21,923 nt of DNA, from positions 1 through 21,923 of the forward strand of contig CAKRKL010000022.1 of assembly GCA_934358405.1 (NCBI GenBank). Reading direction: 5' to 3'. Below the pieces are notes generated by a model. That model was not told where the DNA came from and did no database searches. It saw nothing but the letters and a program-made list of their open reading frames with translations. Source of the DNA: an uncultured Blautia sp. Lineage in GTDB: Bacteria; Bacillota; Clostridia; Lachnospirales; Lachnospiraceae. A program made the translations under genes and the position numbers. This document shows, in pieces, positions 16,321-21,923 of this stretch (position 1 is its first letter; each line of letters starts with the position of its first letter).

Positions 16321-16382
16321 TAAAAAGAAAAGCAGGAGCAGAATTGGAATTCATTTTCCAAAGCTGCTCCTGTTTTCTTTTT
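16321..16382. terminator. Bidirectional terminator between the ABC-F gene and icd
   Basis: Stem CAGGAGCAG (16333-16341) / CTGCTCCTG (16364-16372), with an inner TTGGAA / TTCCAA stem and a short loop. TTTTCTTTTT follows on the plus strand and TTTTCTTTTT on the minus strand, so it can end both convergent transcripts. The T-tract on the plus side touches the icd stop codon. Confidence 0.95.
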
Positions 16383-17586
16383 ACATATTCTCAAGCTTCT
16401 CTCTGATTGCCACAATAAATTCGCGGCTGTTGAGAACCTTTACATCCTTTAAGGTAGTAATAAGTGCCAGATCCTTGGTCATCTGACCGCCTTCGATCAC
16501 GGAAAGGGTTGCCTTCTCAAGCTTATCGGCAAACTCCATAAGCTCCTTGTTATGATCCAGCTCTCCGCGCTTTCTAAGTGCTCCTGTCCATGCAAAGATA
16601 GTGGCAACGGAGTTGGTGGAGGTTTCCTCTCCCTTCAGATGGCGGTAATAATGTCTCTGTACAGTTCCATGTGCAGCCTCATACTCATAGTAGCCATCCG
16701 GGGAAACCAGAACAGAGGTCATCATGGCAAGAGAACCAAATGCTGAGGAGATCATGTCGCTCATAACATCTCCGTCATAGTTCTTGCATGCCCAGATAAA
16801 TCCGCCCTCTGCTTTCATCACGCGGGCAACAATATCATCGATCAGGCTGTAGAAGAAGGTAATGCCTGCTGCCTCAAATTTCTCCTTGAATTCCTTCTCG
16901 AAAATATCGTAAAAGACTTCTTTGAATCTGCCGTCATAGGTTTTGGAAATGGTATCCTTACCGCCAAACCACAGATCCTGTCTGGTATCCAGTGCATAAT
17001 TAAAGCAGCATCTTGCAAAGCTTGCAATGGATTTGTCAAGGTTGTGAACACCCTGGATCACACCTGGGGTATCAAAGTGATGGATCAGCTCACTTCTCTC
17101 CTCGCCGTCTGCCCCTTTAAATACCAGCATGGCATCTCCTGGCTTGTCGATGTACATTTCCGTGTTCTTATAAACATCACCGTAAGCGTGACGTGCAATG
17201 GTGATCGGCTTCTTCCAGTTCTTAACACATGGCTCGATTCCATTTACCACAATAGGTGCACGGAAAACTGTTCCGTCAAGGATCGCACGGATGGTTCCAT
17301 TGGGGCTTTTGTACATTTTCTTAAGGTCGTACTCAGACATTCTGGCCTTATTAGGAGTAATCGTAGCACATTTCACTGCTACACCGTATTTCTTGGTAGC
17401 TTCTGCTGCGTCTATTGTAACCTGGTCATCTGTTTCATTTCTGTATTCCAGCCCAAGATCATAATATTCTGTCTTCAGATCTACAAAAGGAAGAAGAAGC
17501 TCGTCCTTGATCATCTGCCACAGAATTCTGGTCATCTCATCCCCGTCCATCTCAACAAGAGGGGTCTGCATCTGAATTTTTCCCAT
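16381..17586 (-). CDS. icd: NADP-dependent isocitrate dehydrogenase
   Basis: Oxidises isocitrate to 2-oxoglutarate and CO2 with NADP+ and Mg2+/Mn2+. The 401 residues resemble the homodimeric NADP-IDH type of eukaryotic cytosol and mitochondria: [12 protein letters not shown] near the N-terminus, [12 protein letters not shown], the substrate loop [17 protein letters not shown], then [11 protein letters not shown]. The C-terminal half has [24 protein letters not shown] and [11 protein letters not shown]. coli Icd belongs to a different subfamily. GGAGGAAATA precedes the ATG. It lies 73 bases downstream of the Re-citrate synthase gene on the same strand, and the pair supplies two steps of 2-oxoglutarate synthesis. 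A GGCAAT/ATTGCC hairpin lies in the gap, but no clear terminator or promoter. Confidence 0.96.
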   Translation of the reverse strand: MGKIQMQTPLVEMDGDEMTRILWQMIKDELLLPFVDLKTEYYDLGLEYRNETDDQVTIDAAEATKKYGVAVKCATITPNKARMSEYDLKKMYKSPNGTIRAILDGTVFRAPIVVNGIEPCVKNWKKPITIARHAYGDVYKNTEMYIDKPGDAMLVFKGADGEERSELIHHFDTPGVIQGVHNLDKSIASFARCCFNYALDTRQDLWFGGKDTISKTYDGRFKEVFYDIFEKEFKEKFEAAGITFFYSLIDDIVARVMKAEGGFIWACKNYDGDVMSDMISSAFGSLAMMTSVLVSPDGYYEYEAAHGTVQRHYYRHLKGEETSTNSVATIFAWTGALRKRGELDHNKELMEFADKLEKATLSVIEGGQMTKDLALITTLKDVKVLNSREFIVAIREKLENM

Positions 17587-17618
17587 TATTTCCTCCTAAA
17601 TGTGAAGTATAAGATTTC

Positions 17619-17637
17619 GGCAATGTCACGGATTGCC
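17619..17637 (-). other. Hairpin between the citrate synthase gene and icd
   Basis: GGCAAT - 7 bases - ATTGCC, six perfect pairs, inside the 73-base gap. It has no U-run on the minus strand, so read-through into icd is expected. It may affect mRNA processing or stability. Confidence 0.4.
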
Positions 17638-17659
17638 CGGAAGCTGTGCTTCTGTGTCT

Positions 17660-19051
17660 TTATTTTAACGTAATTCCAAGACGAGTGCAAGCCTCTGCCA
17701 CCACATTTTCAAGCTCATAATCGCAAAGCACGGTAACACGGCCATCTTCGTACTCTTTGTCTACCCAGGCTTTGATCATCTTTACAAGCTCACTGTTCTT
17801 GTCAACCTTCTCATCACCCTTCAAGCGGTAGTGGCTGTCGATCCAGTGTGCGATTCCAGCTGCTCCTGAGGTATTGGATACTGCAACCTCAACAGGGCGG
17901 TTCAGGAATTTCTCTGTATCAAATACATTGTAAATCTCTTCGTTTTTCAGAAGACCATCAGCATGAATACCGGCTCTTGTCACGTTGAAGTTCTTTCCTA
18001 CAAATGGAGTTCTCTCCGGGATATGGTAGCCGATTTCTTTCTCATAATATTCTGCCAGCTCTGTGATAACAGTAGTATCCATACCTCCAAGATTACCGCG
18101 GAGCTGTGCATATTCAAATACCATTGCCTCAAGAGGTGTATTTCCGGTACGCTCGCCGATACCAAATAAGGAAGTATTGACACCGCAGGCGCCATAAAGC
18201 CATGCTGTGGTGGAGTTGCTTACTGCCTTATAGAAATCATTGTGTCCGTGCCACTCGATCAGCTCAGATGGCACACCTGCATGAACCATAATACCATAGA
18301 TAATACCAGGTACAGATCGGGGAATCACAGCTCCGGGGTAGTTGACGCCGTAGCCCATGGTATCGCAGCAGCGTACCTTGATCGGAATGCCATACTGCTG
18401 GCGAAGCTTCATCAGCTCCAGGCAGAATGGAATTACATAACCGTAGATATCAGCTCGTGTAATGTCCTCCAGATGGCAGCGCACGGAAACACCGATTTCC
18501 AGACACTCCTTTACAATGCTCAGATAATGCTCCATAGCCTGCTTACGGGTCATTTTCATCTTATAGAAAATATGATAGTCCGAGCAGCTTACCAGAATAC
18601 CGGTCTCTCGCATGCCCATATCACGGACAAGCTGGAAGTCCTTCTTGTTGGCACGGATCCAGCTGGTAACCTCCGGAAATTCATAGCCTCTTTCCATACA
18701 TTTCTCTACTGCATCTCTGTCCTTCTTGCTGTAAAGGAAAAACTCGGATGCACGGATTCTTCCTTCCGGACCGCCAAGCTTATGAAGATAGTCATAGATT
18801 CTTACGATCTGTTCTGTGCTGTAAGGCGCTCTGGACTGCTGTCCGTCACGGAATGTAGTATCTGTGATCCAGATGTCATCTGGCATATGATGTGGAACGA
18901 CCCTGTCGTTGAACGCAATCTTCGGTACTTCGGAATATGGAAAAAGATTTCGGAATACGTTAGGAGTGGTAACATCCACAAGCGGGTACATATGCTCTTC
19001 CAGCTGAAGTAAATTTGTATGGCGGTTCATTGAAACACGTCTGTTTTCCAT
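17660..19051 (-). CDS. Re-type citrate synthase (DRE-TIM metallolyase; homocitrate/isopropylmalate synthase relative)
   Basis: A 463-residue DRE-TIM aldolase-like synthase. The signature DTTFRDGQQ lies at 64-72, the metal-binding HxH in EWHGHNDF near 268, and a downstream AGIHADGLL. It lacks the long C-terminal regulatory domain of ordinary LeuA. Its N-terminal block (FPYSEVPKIAF, then DIWITDTTFRDGQQ) resembles, as I recall it, the Re-citrate synthase described from Clostridium kluyveri, which condenses acetyl-CoA and oxaloacetate with stereochemistry opposite to the common Si enzyme. The icd gene directly downstream supports citrate as product. Generic annotation would call it isopropylmalate or homocitrate synthase, and those remain alternatives. 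GGAGG before the ATG is well spaced. A strong promoter lies upstream. Confidence 0.78.
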   Translation of the reverse strand: MENRRVSMNRHTNLLQLEEHMYPLVDVTTPNVFRNLFPYSEVPKIAFNDRVVPHHMPDDIWITDTTFRDGQQSRAPYSTEQIVRIYDYLHKLGGPEGRIRASEFFLYSKKDRDAVEKCMERGYEFPEVTSWIRANKKDFQLVRDMGMRETGILVSCSDYHIFYKMKMTRKQAMEHYLSIVKECLEIGVSVRCHLEDITRADIYGYVIPFCLELMKLRQQYGIPIKVRCCDTMGYGVNYPGAVIPRSVPGIIYGIMVHAGVPSELIEWHGHNDFYKAVSNSTTAWLYGACGVNTSLFGIGERTGNTPLEAMVFEYAQLRGNLGGMDTTVITELAEYYEKEIGYHIPERTPFVGKNFNVTRAGIHADGLLKNEEIYNVFDTEKFLNRPVEVAVSNTSGAAGIAHWIDSHYRLKGDEKVDKNSELVKMIKAWVDKEYEDGRVTVLCDYELENVVAEACTRLGITLK

Positions 19052-19073
19052 TAATATTTCCTCCTCGTTGGCT

Positions 19074-19117
19074 GAAGCCCTGCTTTTTCCCTTGTAGCTT
19101 TTGTAAAAGAGGGCTCC
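19074..19117 (-). promoter_or_regulatory. Long-range stem in the Re-citrate synthase leader
   Basis: Minus-strand GGAGCCCT pairs with AGGGCTTC (8 bp, one G-U) across a 28-base loop that itself contains CTTT-TACA-AAAG. It fills most of the leader between the promoter and the ribosome site. No match to a riboswitch class that I recognise. Confidence 0.4.
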
Positions 19118-19134
19118 ATCTATGCTTGCTGTCC

Positions 19135-19163
19135 ATTTTACTCAATTAACGTGGTTCAGTCAA
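19135..19163 (-). promoter_or_regulatory. Sigma-A promoter for Re-citrate synthase-icd
   Basis: Minus-strand TTGACT, 17-base spacer, TAAAAT. The predicted leader is about 75 bases. It lies just downstream of the subtilase stop codon, so the pair has its own start. Confidence 0.82.
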
Positions 19164-19195
19164 GTACTTTTGTGCTGTAAAGTGATAATTCTTTA

Positions 19196-20035
19196 TCAGA
19201 CGCTTTCCAGAAAACGCTGTCTGTTAAAGCGTCCCCAGCCCTGCTGGTTTCTTGGAAGCCCCATATCATCTGCGCTGTTCACAAGCAGGTCCTTGATCTG
19301 TGTATTGGTAAGAGCCGGATTCTTTTCAAGGGCACAGGCAATGGCTCCAGACACAAGCGGCGTGGACATGGAGGTTCCGCTTTTTTTCCCGTAGGAATAG
19401 GGTTTGCCCGGAAGGCAGGATATAATTTGGTTCCCCGGCGCAACCACATCAGGCTTACATACACAGTCCTCTGTAGGGCCTCTTCCTGATATTGCGCCGC
19501 TTCCCTCCAGAAGGTCGCTGGAGCCTACTGTAATCACCTTTTTGCTGCTGCCGGGAGCTGTGATGCTGCCAGGCTTTGGTCCCTGGTTTCCGGCTGCTGT
19601 AACGATCACCATCCCCTCGTCCCACAGCTGCTCCACGCTGTCAAGAAGACGCACATGATCCTTTCCGGAATTGCAGGTGGTTCCAACGGAAATATTTACC
19701 ACCCGTATTCCATACTGCCAGCGGTATTCCCTGACCCACCGAAGTGCCCGCAGTACGTCCTCCTGACTTCCGTTTCCATACCGGTCCAGCACCTTCAGGG
19801 AAATAATCCCGCATCCCGGTGCTGCCCCTCTGTATTTTCCCATGGATGCAGTCCCATCTCCCGCTGCCAGTCCTGCCACATGGGTTCCGTGTCCGTTGTC
19901 ATCATAGGGACGCCGCTTAAAAGACAGAAAATCATAAAACGCCCAGATTCTTCCTGCAAAATCTATATGCTCATAAATCCCGGTATCCAGGATACACACG
20001 CCGATTCCTTTTCCTGTATAAAAGGAGTTTTCCAT
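19196..20035 (-). CDS. S8-family subtilisin-like serine protease, no signal peptide or prodomain
   Basis: A compact 279-residue subtilase. The catalytic triad is intact: D17 in CILDTGI, H49 in NGHGTHVAG and S222 in SGTSMSTP, with oxyanion N150 in AAGNQG. Only 16 residues precede the catalytic Asp, so there is no signal peptide and no room for a folding prodomain; it is probably cytoplasmic, in the manner of AprX-like or intracellular subtilisins. I place the start at ATG 20035, with GGTGGG about eight bases upstream. A TTG at 20050 in frame is an alternative and would add five residues. Transcribed divergently from the CLC gene. Its physiological substrate is unknown. Confidence 0.93.
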   Translation of the reverse strand: MENSFYTGKGIGVCILDTGIYEHIDFAGRIWAFYDFLSFKRRPYDDNGHGTHVAGLAAGDGTASMGKYRGAAPGCGIISLKVLDRYGNGSQEDVLRALRWVREYRWQYGIRVVNISVGTTCNSGKDHVRLLDSVEQLWDEGMVIVTAAGNQGPKPGSITAPGSSKKVITVGSSDLLEGSGAISGRGPTEDCVCKPDVVAPGNQIISCLPGKPYSYGKKSGTSMSTPLVSGAIACALEKNPALTNTQIKDLLVNSADDMGLPRNQQGWGRFNRQRFLESV

Positions 20036-20058
20036 TATTTTTCCCACCAAAATGAAGG

Positions 20059-20098
20059 CTTATAATAAATTATGTTTCTGTTTTCAAATCTGCGTCAA
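20059..20098 (-). promoter_or_regulatory. Two overlapping candidate promoters for the subtilase gene
   Basis: Minus-strand TTGACG-18-CATAAT (20069-20098) and TTGAAA-17-TATAAG (20059-20087). Both are near consensus. The first has the better -35; I cannot say which is used. Confidence 0.5.
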
Positions 20099-20158
20099 TT
20101 TTATAGACAATTTTTGAAATTCTCAAAAATTTTTGTCGCATTTTTCATGCACCTATAG

Positions 20159-20164
20159 TATAAT
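20159..20164 (+). promoter_or_regulatory. Candidate -10 element for the CLC gene
   Basis: TATAAT on the plus strand, about 85 bases before the CLC start. No good -35 is found at 16-18 bases, so an activator or an atypical -35 would be needed. The same AT-rich divergent region holds the subtilase promoter. Confidence 0.45.
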
Positions 20165-20183
20165 GAAAATATACTTAAATTTT

Positions 20184-20231
20184 CGTTCCGGAAGGCTTTT
20201 TTTGCAATCCAAAAGCCTTTTTCGGGCAACG
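20184..20231 (+). promoter_or_regulatory. Large hairpin in the CLC mRNA leader
   Basis: Core stem AAGGCTTTT / AAAAGCCTT (20192-20219, 9 bp perfect), extended by CCG/CGG and CGTT/AACG after small bulges. The core is followed by only TTTC, so termination is possible but weak. It lies between the promoter and ribosome site. It does not match the fluoride riboswitch consensus that often precedes fluoride-type CLC genes. Confidence 0.55.
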
Positions 20232-20249
20232 AGGGGAAGAAAGAGAATT

Positions 20250-21533
20250 ATGGAAAAAAACACACAATCTTCGAAAGAAAAAATGCTCTATTATTTCGGC
20301 GCGATCCGGCGGGATATGGGGAACTTATTTAAGTGGCTGATCCTTGCAGTGATCATAGGCTGTGTGGCAGGTGCCTTCAGTACCCTGTTTTCATTTGTAC
20401 TAAAGGCTGTAACCGATTGCCGTAAAGCGAACCAGTGGATTTTTTATCTTCTTCCGCTTTCCGGTCTTTGCATTGTATTTTTGTATGACAAGCTTGGTAA
20501 AGAGGATGGCGGAACCAACCAGGTTCTTTCTACTGTCCGTTCACAGGATGATGTGCCATGGCTTTCCGGGCCGCTGATTTTTGTTTCCACTGCACTTACC
20601 CATCTCACCGGCGGATCTGCAGGACGTGAGGGCGCAGCAATCCAGCTTGGCGGAAGCGTTGCCAATCTTCTGGGACGCTGGATCCATCTGGATGAAGAGG
20701 ACCGGCATGTGATCGTTATGTGCGGTATGAGTGCTGCTTTCTCTGCACTTTTTGGTACACCTATGGCAGCAGCGGTTTTCTCCATGGAGGTGGTAAGCGT
20801 AGGTGTCATGTACTATACAGCACTGATGCCCTGTATGATCGCCTCCCTGATCGCATCCCGTTTTGCGGCAGGTATGGGAATCACCCCTGAAGCCTTCCAT
20901 GTTGTGAACATTCCGGCCTTTTCTTTGGAAACCGGACTGAAAATGGGCGTTGTCGCACTTGGATGCGCCGTGATCAGCATTCTTTTTTGCATTGTTTTAA
21001 ATCAGACAGCTAAATTATACGGGAAATTTTTTCCCAATAAATACATACGTGTGGTGGCAGGCTCTGTTCTTGTAATTGCAATCACCCTGCTCCTTGGAAC
21101 AACGGATTACATGGGTGCAGGCGCAGAGCTGATCGAGAAGGCTGTGGAGACGGGTCAGACCGATTACATGGCATTCTTCTGGAAAATGCTTCTTACTGCC
21201 CTTACCATGCGTGCAGGCTTCCGCGGAGGTGAGATCGTACCCTCCTTCTGCGTGGGAGCTACCTTTGGCTGCATGGCAGGACAGCTTGTGGGACTTTCCC
21301 CGTCCCTTTGCGCAGCCTGCGGAATGGCAGCTGTGTTCTGCGGCGTAACGAATTGTCCGATTACCTCTATCCTGATCGCATTTGAGATGTTTGGCTTCAA
21401 GGGCGTTTCCTTCTATCTCATTGCAGTCTCCATCAGCTATGCAGCATCCGGATATTACGGACTTTATAAGGATCAGACAATTGTTTATTCCAAATATAAA
21501 GCGAAATATATCAATAAACACACCAAAATGTAA
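20250..21533 (+). CDS. CLC-family anion channel/antiporter with non-canonical, fluoride-type-like motifs
   Basis: A polytopic CLC protein of 427 residues without C-terminal CBS domains. The gating glutamate is present in GGSAGREGAA (E127). The canonical selectivity motif GSGIP is replaced by GGTNQ near 87-91. The usual GGIFAPSL is replaced by GFRGGEIVPSFCVGA near 322-336. These two departures are reminiscent of the fluoride/proton antiporter (CLC-F) clade, whose members have GNNLI-like and GGEVTP-like sequences; the assignment is inference. Start: ATG 20250, preceded by a GAGGGG 13 bases away and a closer AAGAG. An in-frame ATG at 20133 would put the -10 and hairpin inside the gene and is rejected. 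Followed after 40 bases by a purine permease gene. Confidence 0.88.
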   Translation: MEKNTQSSKEKMLYYFGAIRRDMGNLFKWLILAVIIGCVAGAFSTLFSFVLKAVTDCRKANQWIFYLLPLSGLCIVFLYDKLGKEDGGTNQVLSTVRSQDDVPWLSGPLIFVSTALTHLTGGSAGREGAAIQLGGSVANLLGRWIHLDEEDRHVIVMCGMSAAFSALFGTPMAAAVFSMEVVSVGVMYYTALMPCMIASLIASRFAAGMGITPEAFHVVNIPAFSLETGLKMGVVALGCAVISILFCIVLNQTAKLYGKFFPNKYIRVVAGSVLVIAITLLLGTTDYMGAGAELIEKAVETGQTDYMAFFWKMLLTALTMRAGFRGGEIVPSFCVGATFGCMAGQLVGLSPSLCAACGMAAVFCGVTNCPITSILIAFEMFGFKGVSFYLIAVSISYAASGYYGLYKDQTIVYSKYKAKYINKHTKM

Positions 21534-21537
21534 AATC

Positions 21538-21552
21538 CGGCACATAGTGCCG
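21538..21552 (+). other. Short perfect hairpin between the CLC gene and the permease gene
   Basis: CGGCAC-ATA-GTGCCG, six perfect pairs, immediately after the CLC stop codon. It is followed by TAAAAAG, not a T-run, so it is not a terminator in the plus direction and the two genes may be co-transcribed. Confidence 0.5.
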
Positions 21553-21573
21553 TAAAAAGAAGGGGGTACTTTT

Positions 21574-21923
21574 ATGAACCTAGAAAAACTTTTTCACCTG
21601 AAGGAACACCGAACTGACGTGAAGACTGAGGTAATGGCTGGAATCACCACATTCATGACCATGGCCTACATTCTTGCAGTCAACCCGAACATCCTTTCCG
21701 CAGCCGGAATGGACAGAGGCGCAGTATTTACCGCAACTGCCCTGTCTTCCTTCATCGCAACCTGCCTGATGGCGCTGTTATCCAATTACCCGTTTGTCCT
21801 TGCTCCTGGAATGGGTCTGAATGCTTATTTTGCATACACCGTAGTCCTTGGCATGGGATACTCCTGGGAACAGGCTCTGGTTGCCGTATTTGCAGAAGGT
21901 ATTATCTTCATTCTGCTTTCCCT
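21574..21923 (+). CDS. NCS2/AzgA-type purine permease (partial, runs off the window)
   Basis: The first 116 residues of a nucleobase:cation symporter-2 family permease, of the AzgA-like branch that transports adenine, guanine or hypoxanthine. Diagnostic pieces are EVMAGITTFMTMAYILAVNP (about 20-39) and LAPGMGLNAYFAYTVV (about 76-91), with membrane helices in between. ATG preceded by AGAAGGGGG about eight bases upstream. The full protein would be expected to be about 430-480 residues, so roughly a quarter is seen. The substrate cannot be fixed from this part. It sits 40 bases after the CLC gene on the same strand. Confidence 0.92.
   Translation, partial: MNLEKLFHLKEHRTDVKTEVMAGITTFMTMAYILAVNPNILSAAGMDRGAVFTATALSSFIATCLMALLSNYPFVLAPGMGLNAYFAYTVVLGMGYSWEQALVAVFAEGIIFILLS

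Noticed and set aside
20133..20249. N-terminal extension of the CLC protein from an ATG at 20133
   Set aside because: It would cover the likely -10 and the leader hairpin, has no ribosome site, and gives a basic extension unlike CLC N-termini. ATG 20250 is preferred.
20165..20249. Fluoride riboswitch in the CLC leader
   Set aside because: The conserved pseudoknot sequences of the crcB motif are not seen; only a simple extended hairpin is present.

Overview
The window looks like a chromosomal, housekeeping stretch from an anaerobic, low-to-moderate G+C Clostridia genome, most likely Lachnospiraceae. The main reasons are a Rex redox repressor, an NfnAB-type transhydrogenase, a Re-type citrate synthase next to an NADP isocitrate dehydrogenase, an alanine racemase-MazF pair, strong GGAGG ribosome sites and consensus sigma-A promoters. 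I see no phage, insertion sequence, CRISPR array, tRNA or rRNA. No gap between genes exceeds about 250 bases.

Layout. From 7 to 4614 (minus strand): uppP, ftsK, a small Dabb-domain gene and rlmH, with a promoter in front of uppP. From 4739 to 7192 (minus): the nfnA-nfnB pair with its own promoter, a structured leader and a strong intrinsic terminator. From 7238 to 10175 (minus): a CNNM/CorC-type membrane protein, yebC and a TepA-like ClpP-fold protease. Their promoter overlaps the stop codon of mazF, and a terminator hairpin lies directly on the tepA ribosome-binding site. From 10172 to 14201 (minus): rex, nnr, alr and mazF, probably one transcript from a perfect TTGACA-17-TATAAT promoter. 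At 14283-16372 (plus): an ABC-F ATPase with a hairpin leader and a 16-codon upstream ORF, ending at a bidirectional terminator shared with the convergent icd. From 16381 to 19163 (minus): Re-citrate synthase, then icd. From 19196 to 20035 (minus): a short subtilisin-family protease without prodomain. From 20250 to the right edge (plus): a CLC-family anion transporter with non-canonical selectivity motifs, then the start of an NCS2 purine permease.

How the genes fit together. Re-citrate synthase and isocitrate dehydrogenase are the first and third steps of the oxidative branch from oxaloacetate to 2-oxoglutarate, the carbon skeleton for glutamate. Aconitase is not in the window. NfnAB would exchange electrons between ferredoxin, NADH and NADPH, Rex would sense NADH/NAD+, and Nnr repairs hydrated NAD(P)H, so several genes concern nicotinamide redox balance. 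UppP, Alr and FtsK concern cell-wall growth and division. RlmH, YebC and ABC-F act on or around the ribosome.

No wholly new multi-gene system is evident. The points most worth checking are regulatory or subfamily-level: the terminator/SD overlap in front of tepA, the upstream ORF and hairpin of the ABC-F gene, the MazF toxin without a visible antitoxin, and the unusual CLC motifs.
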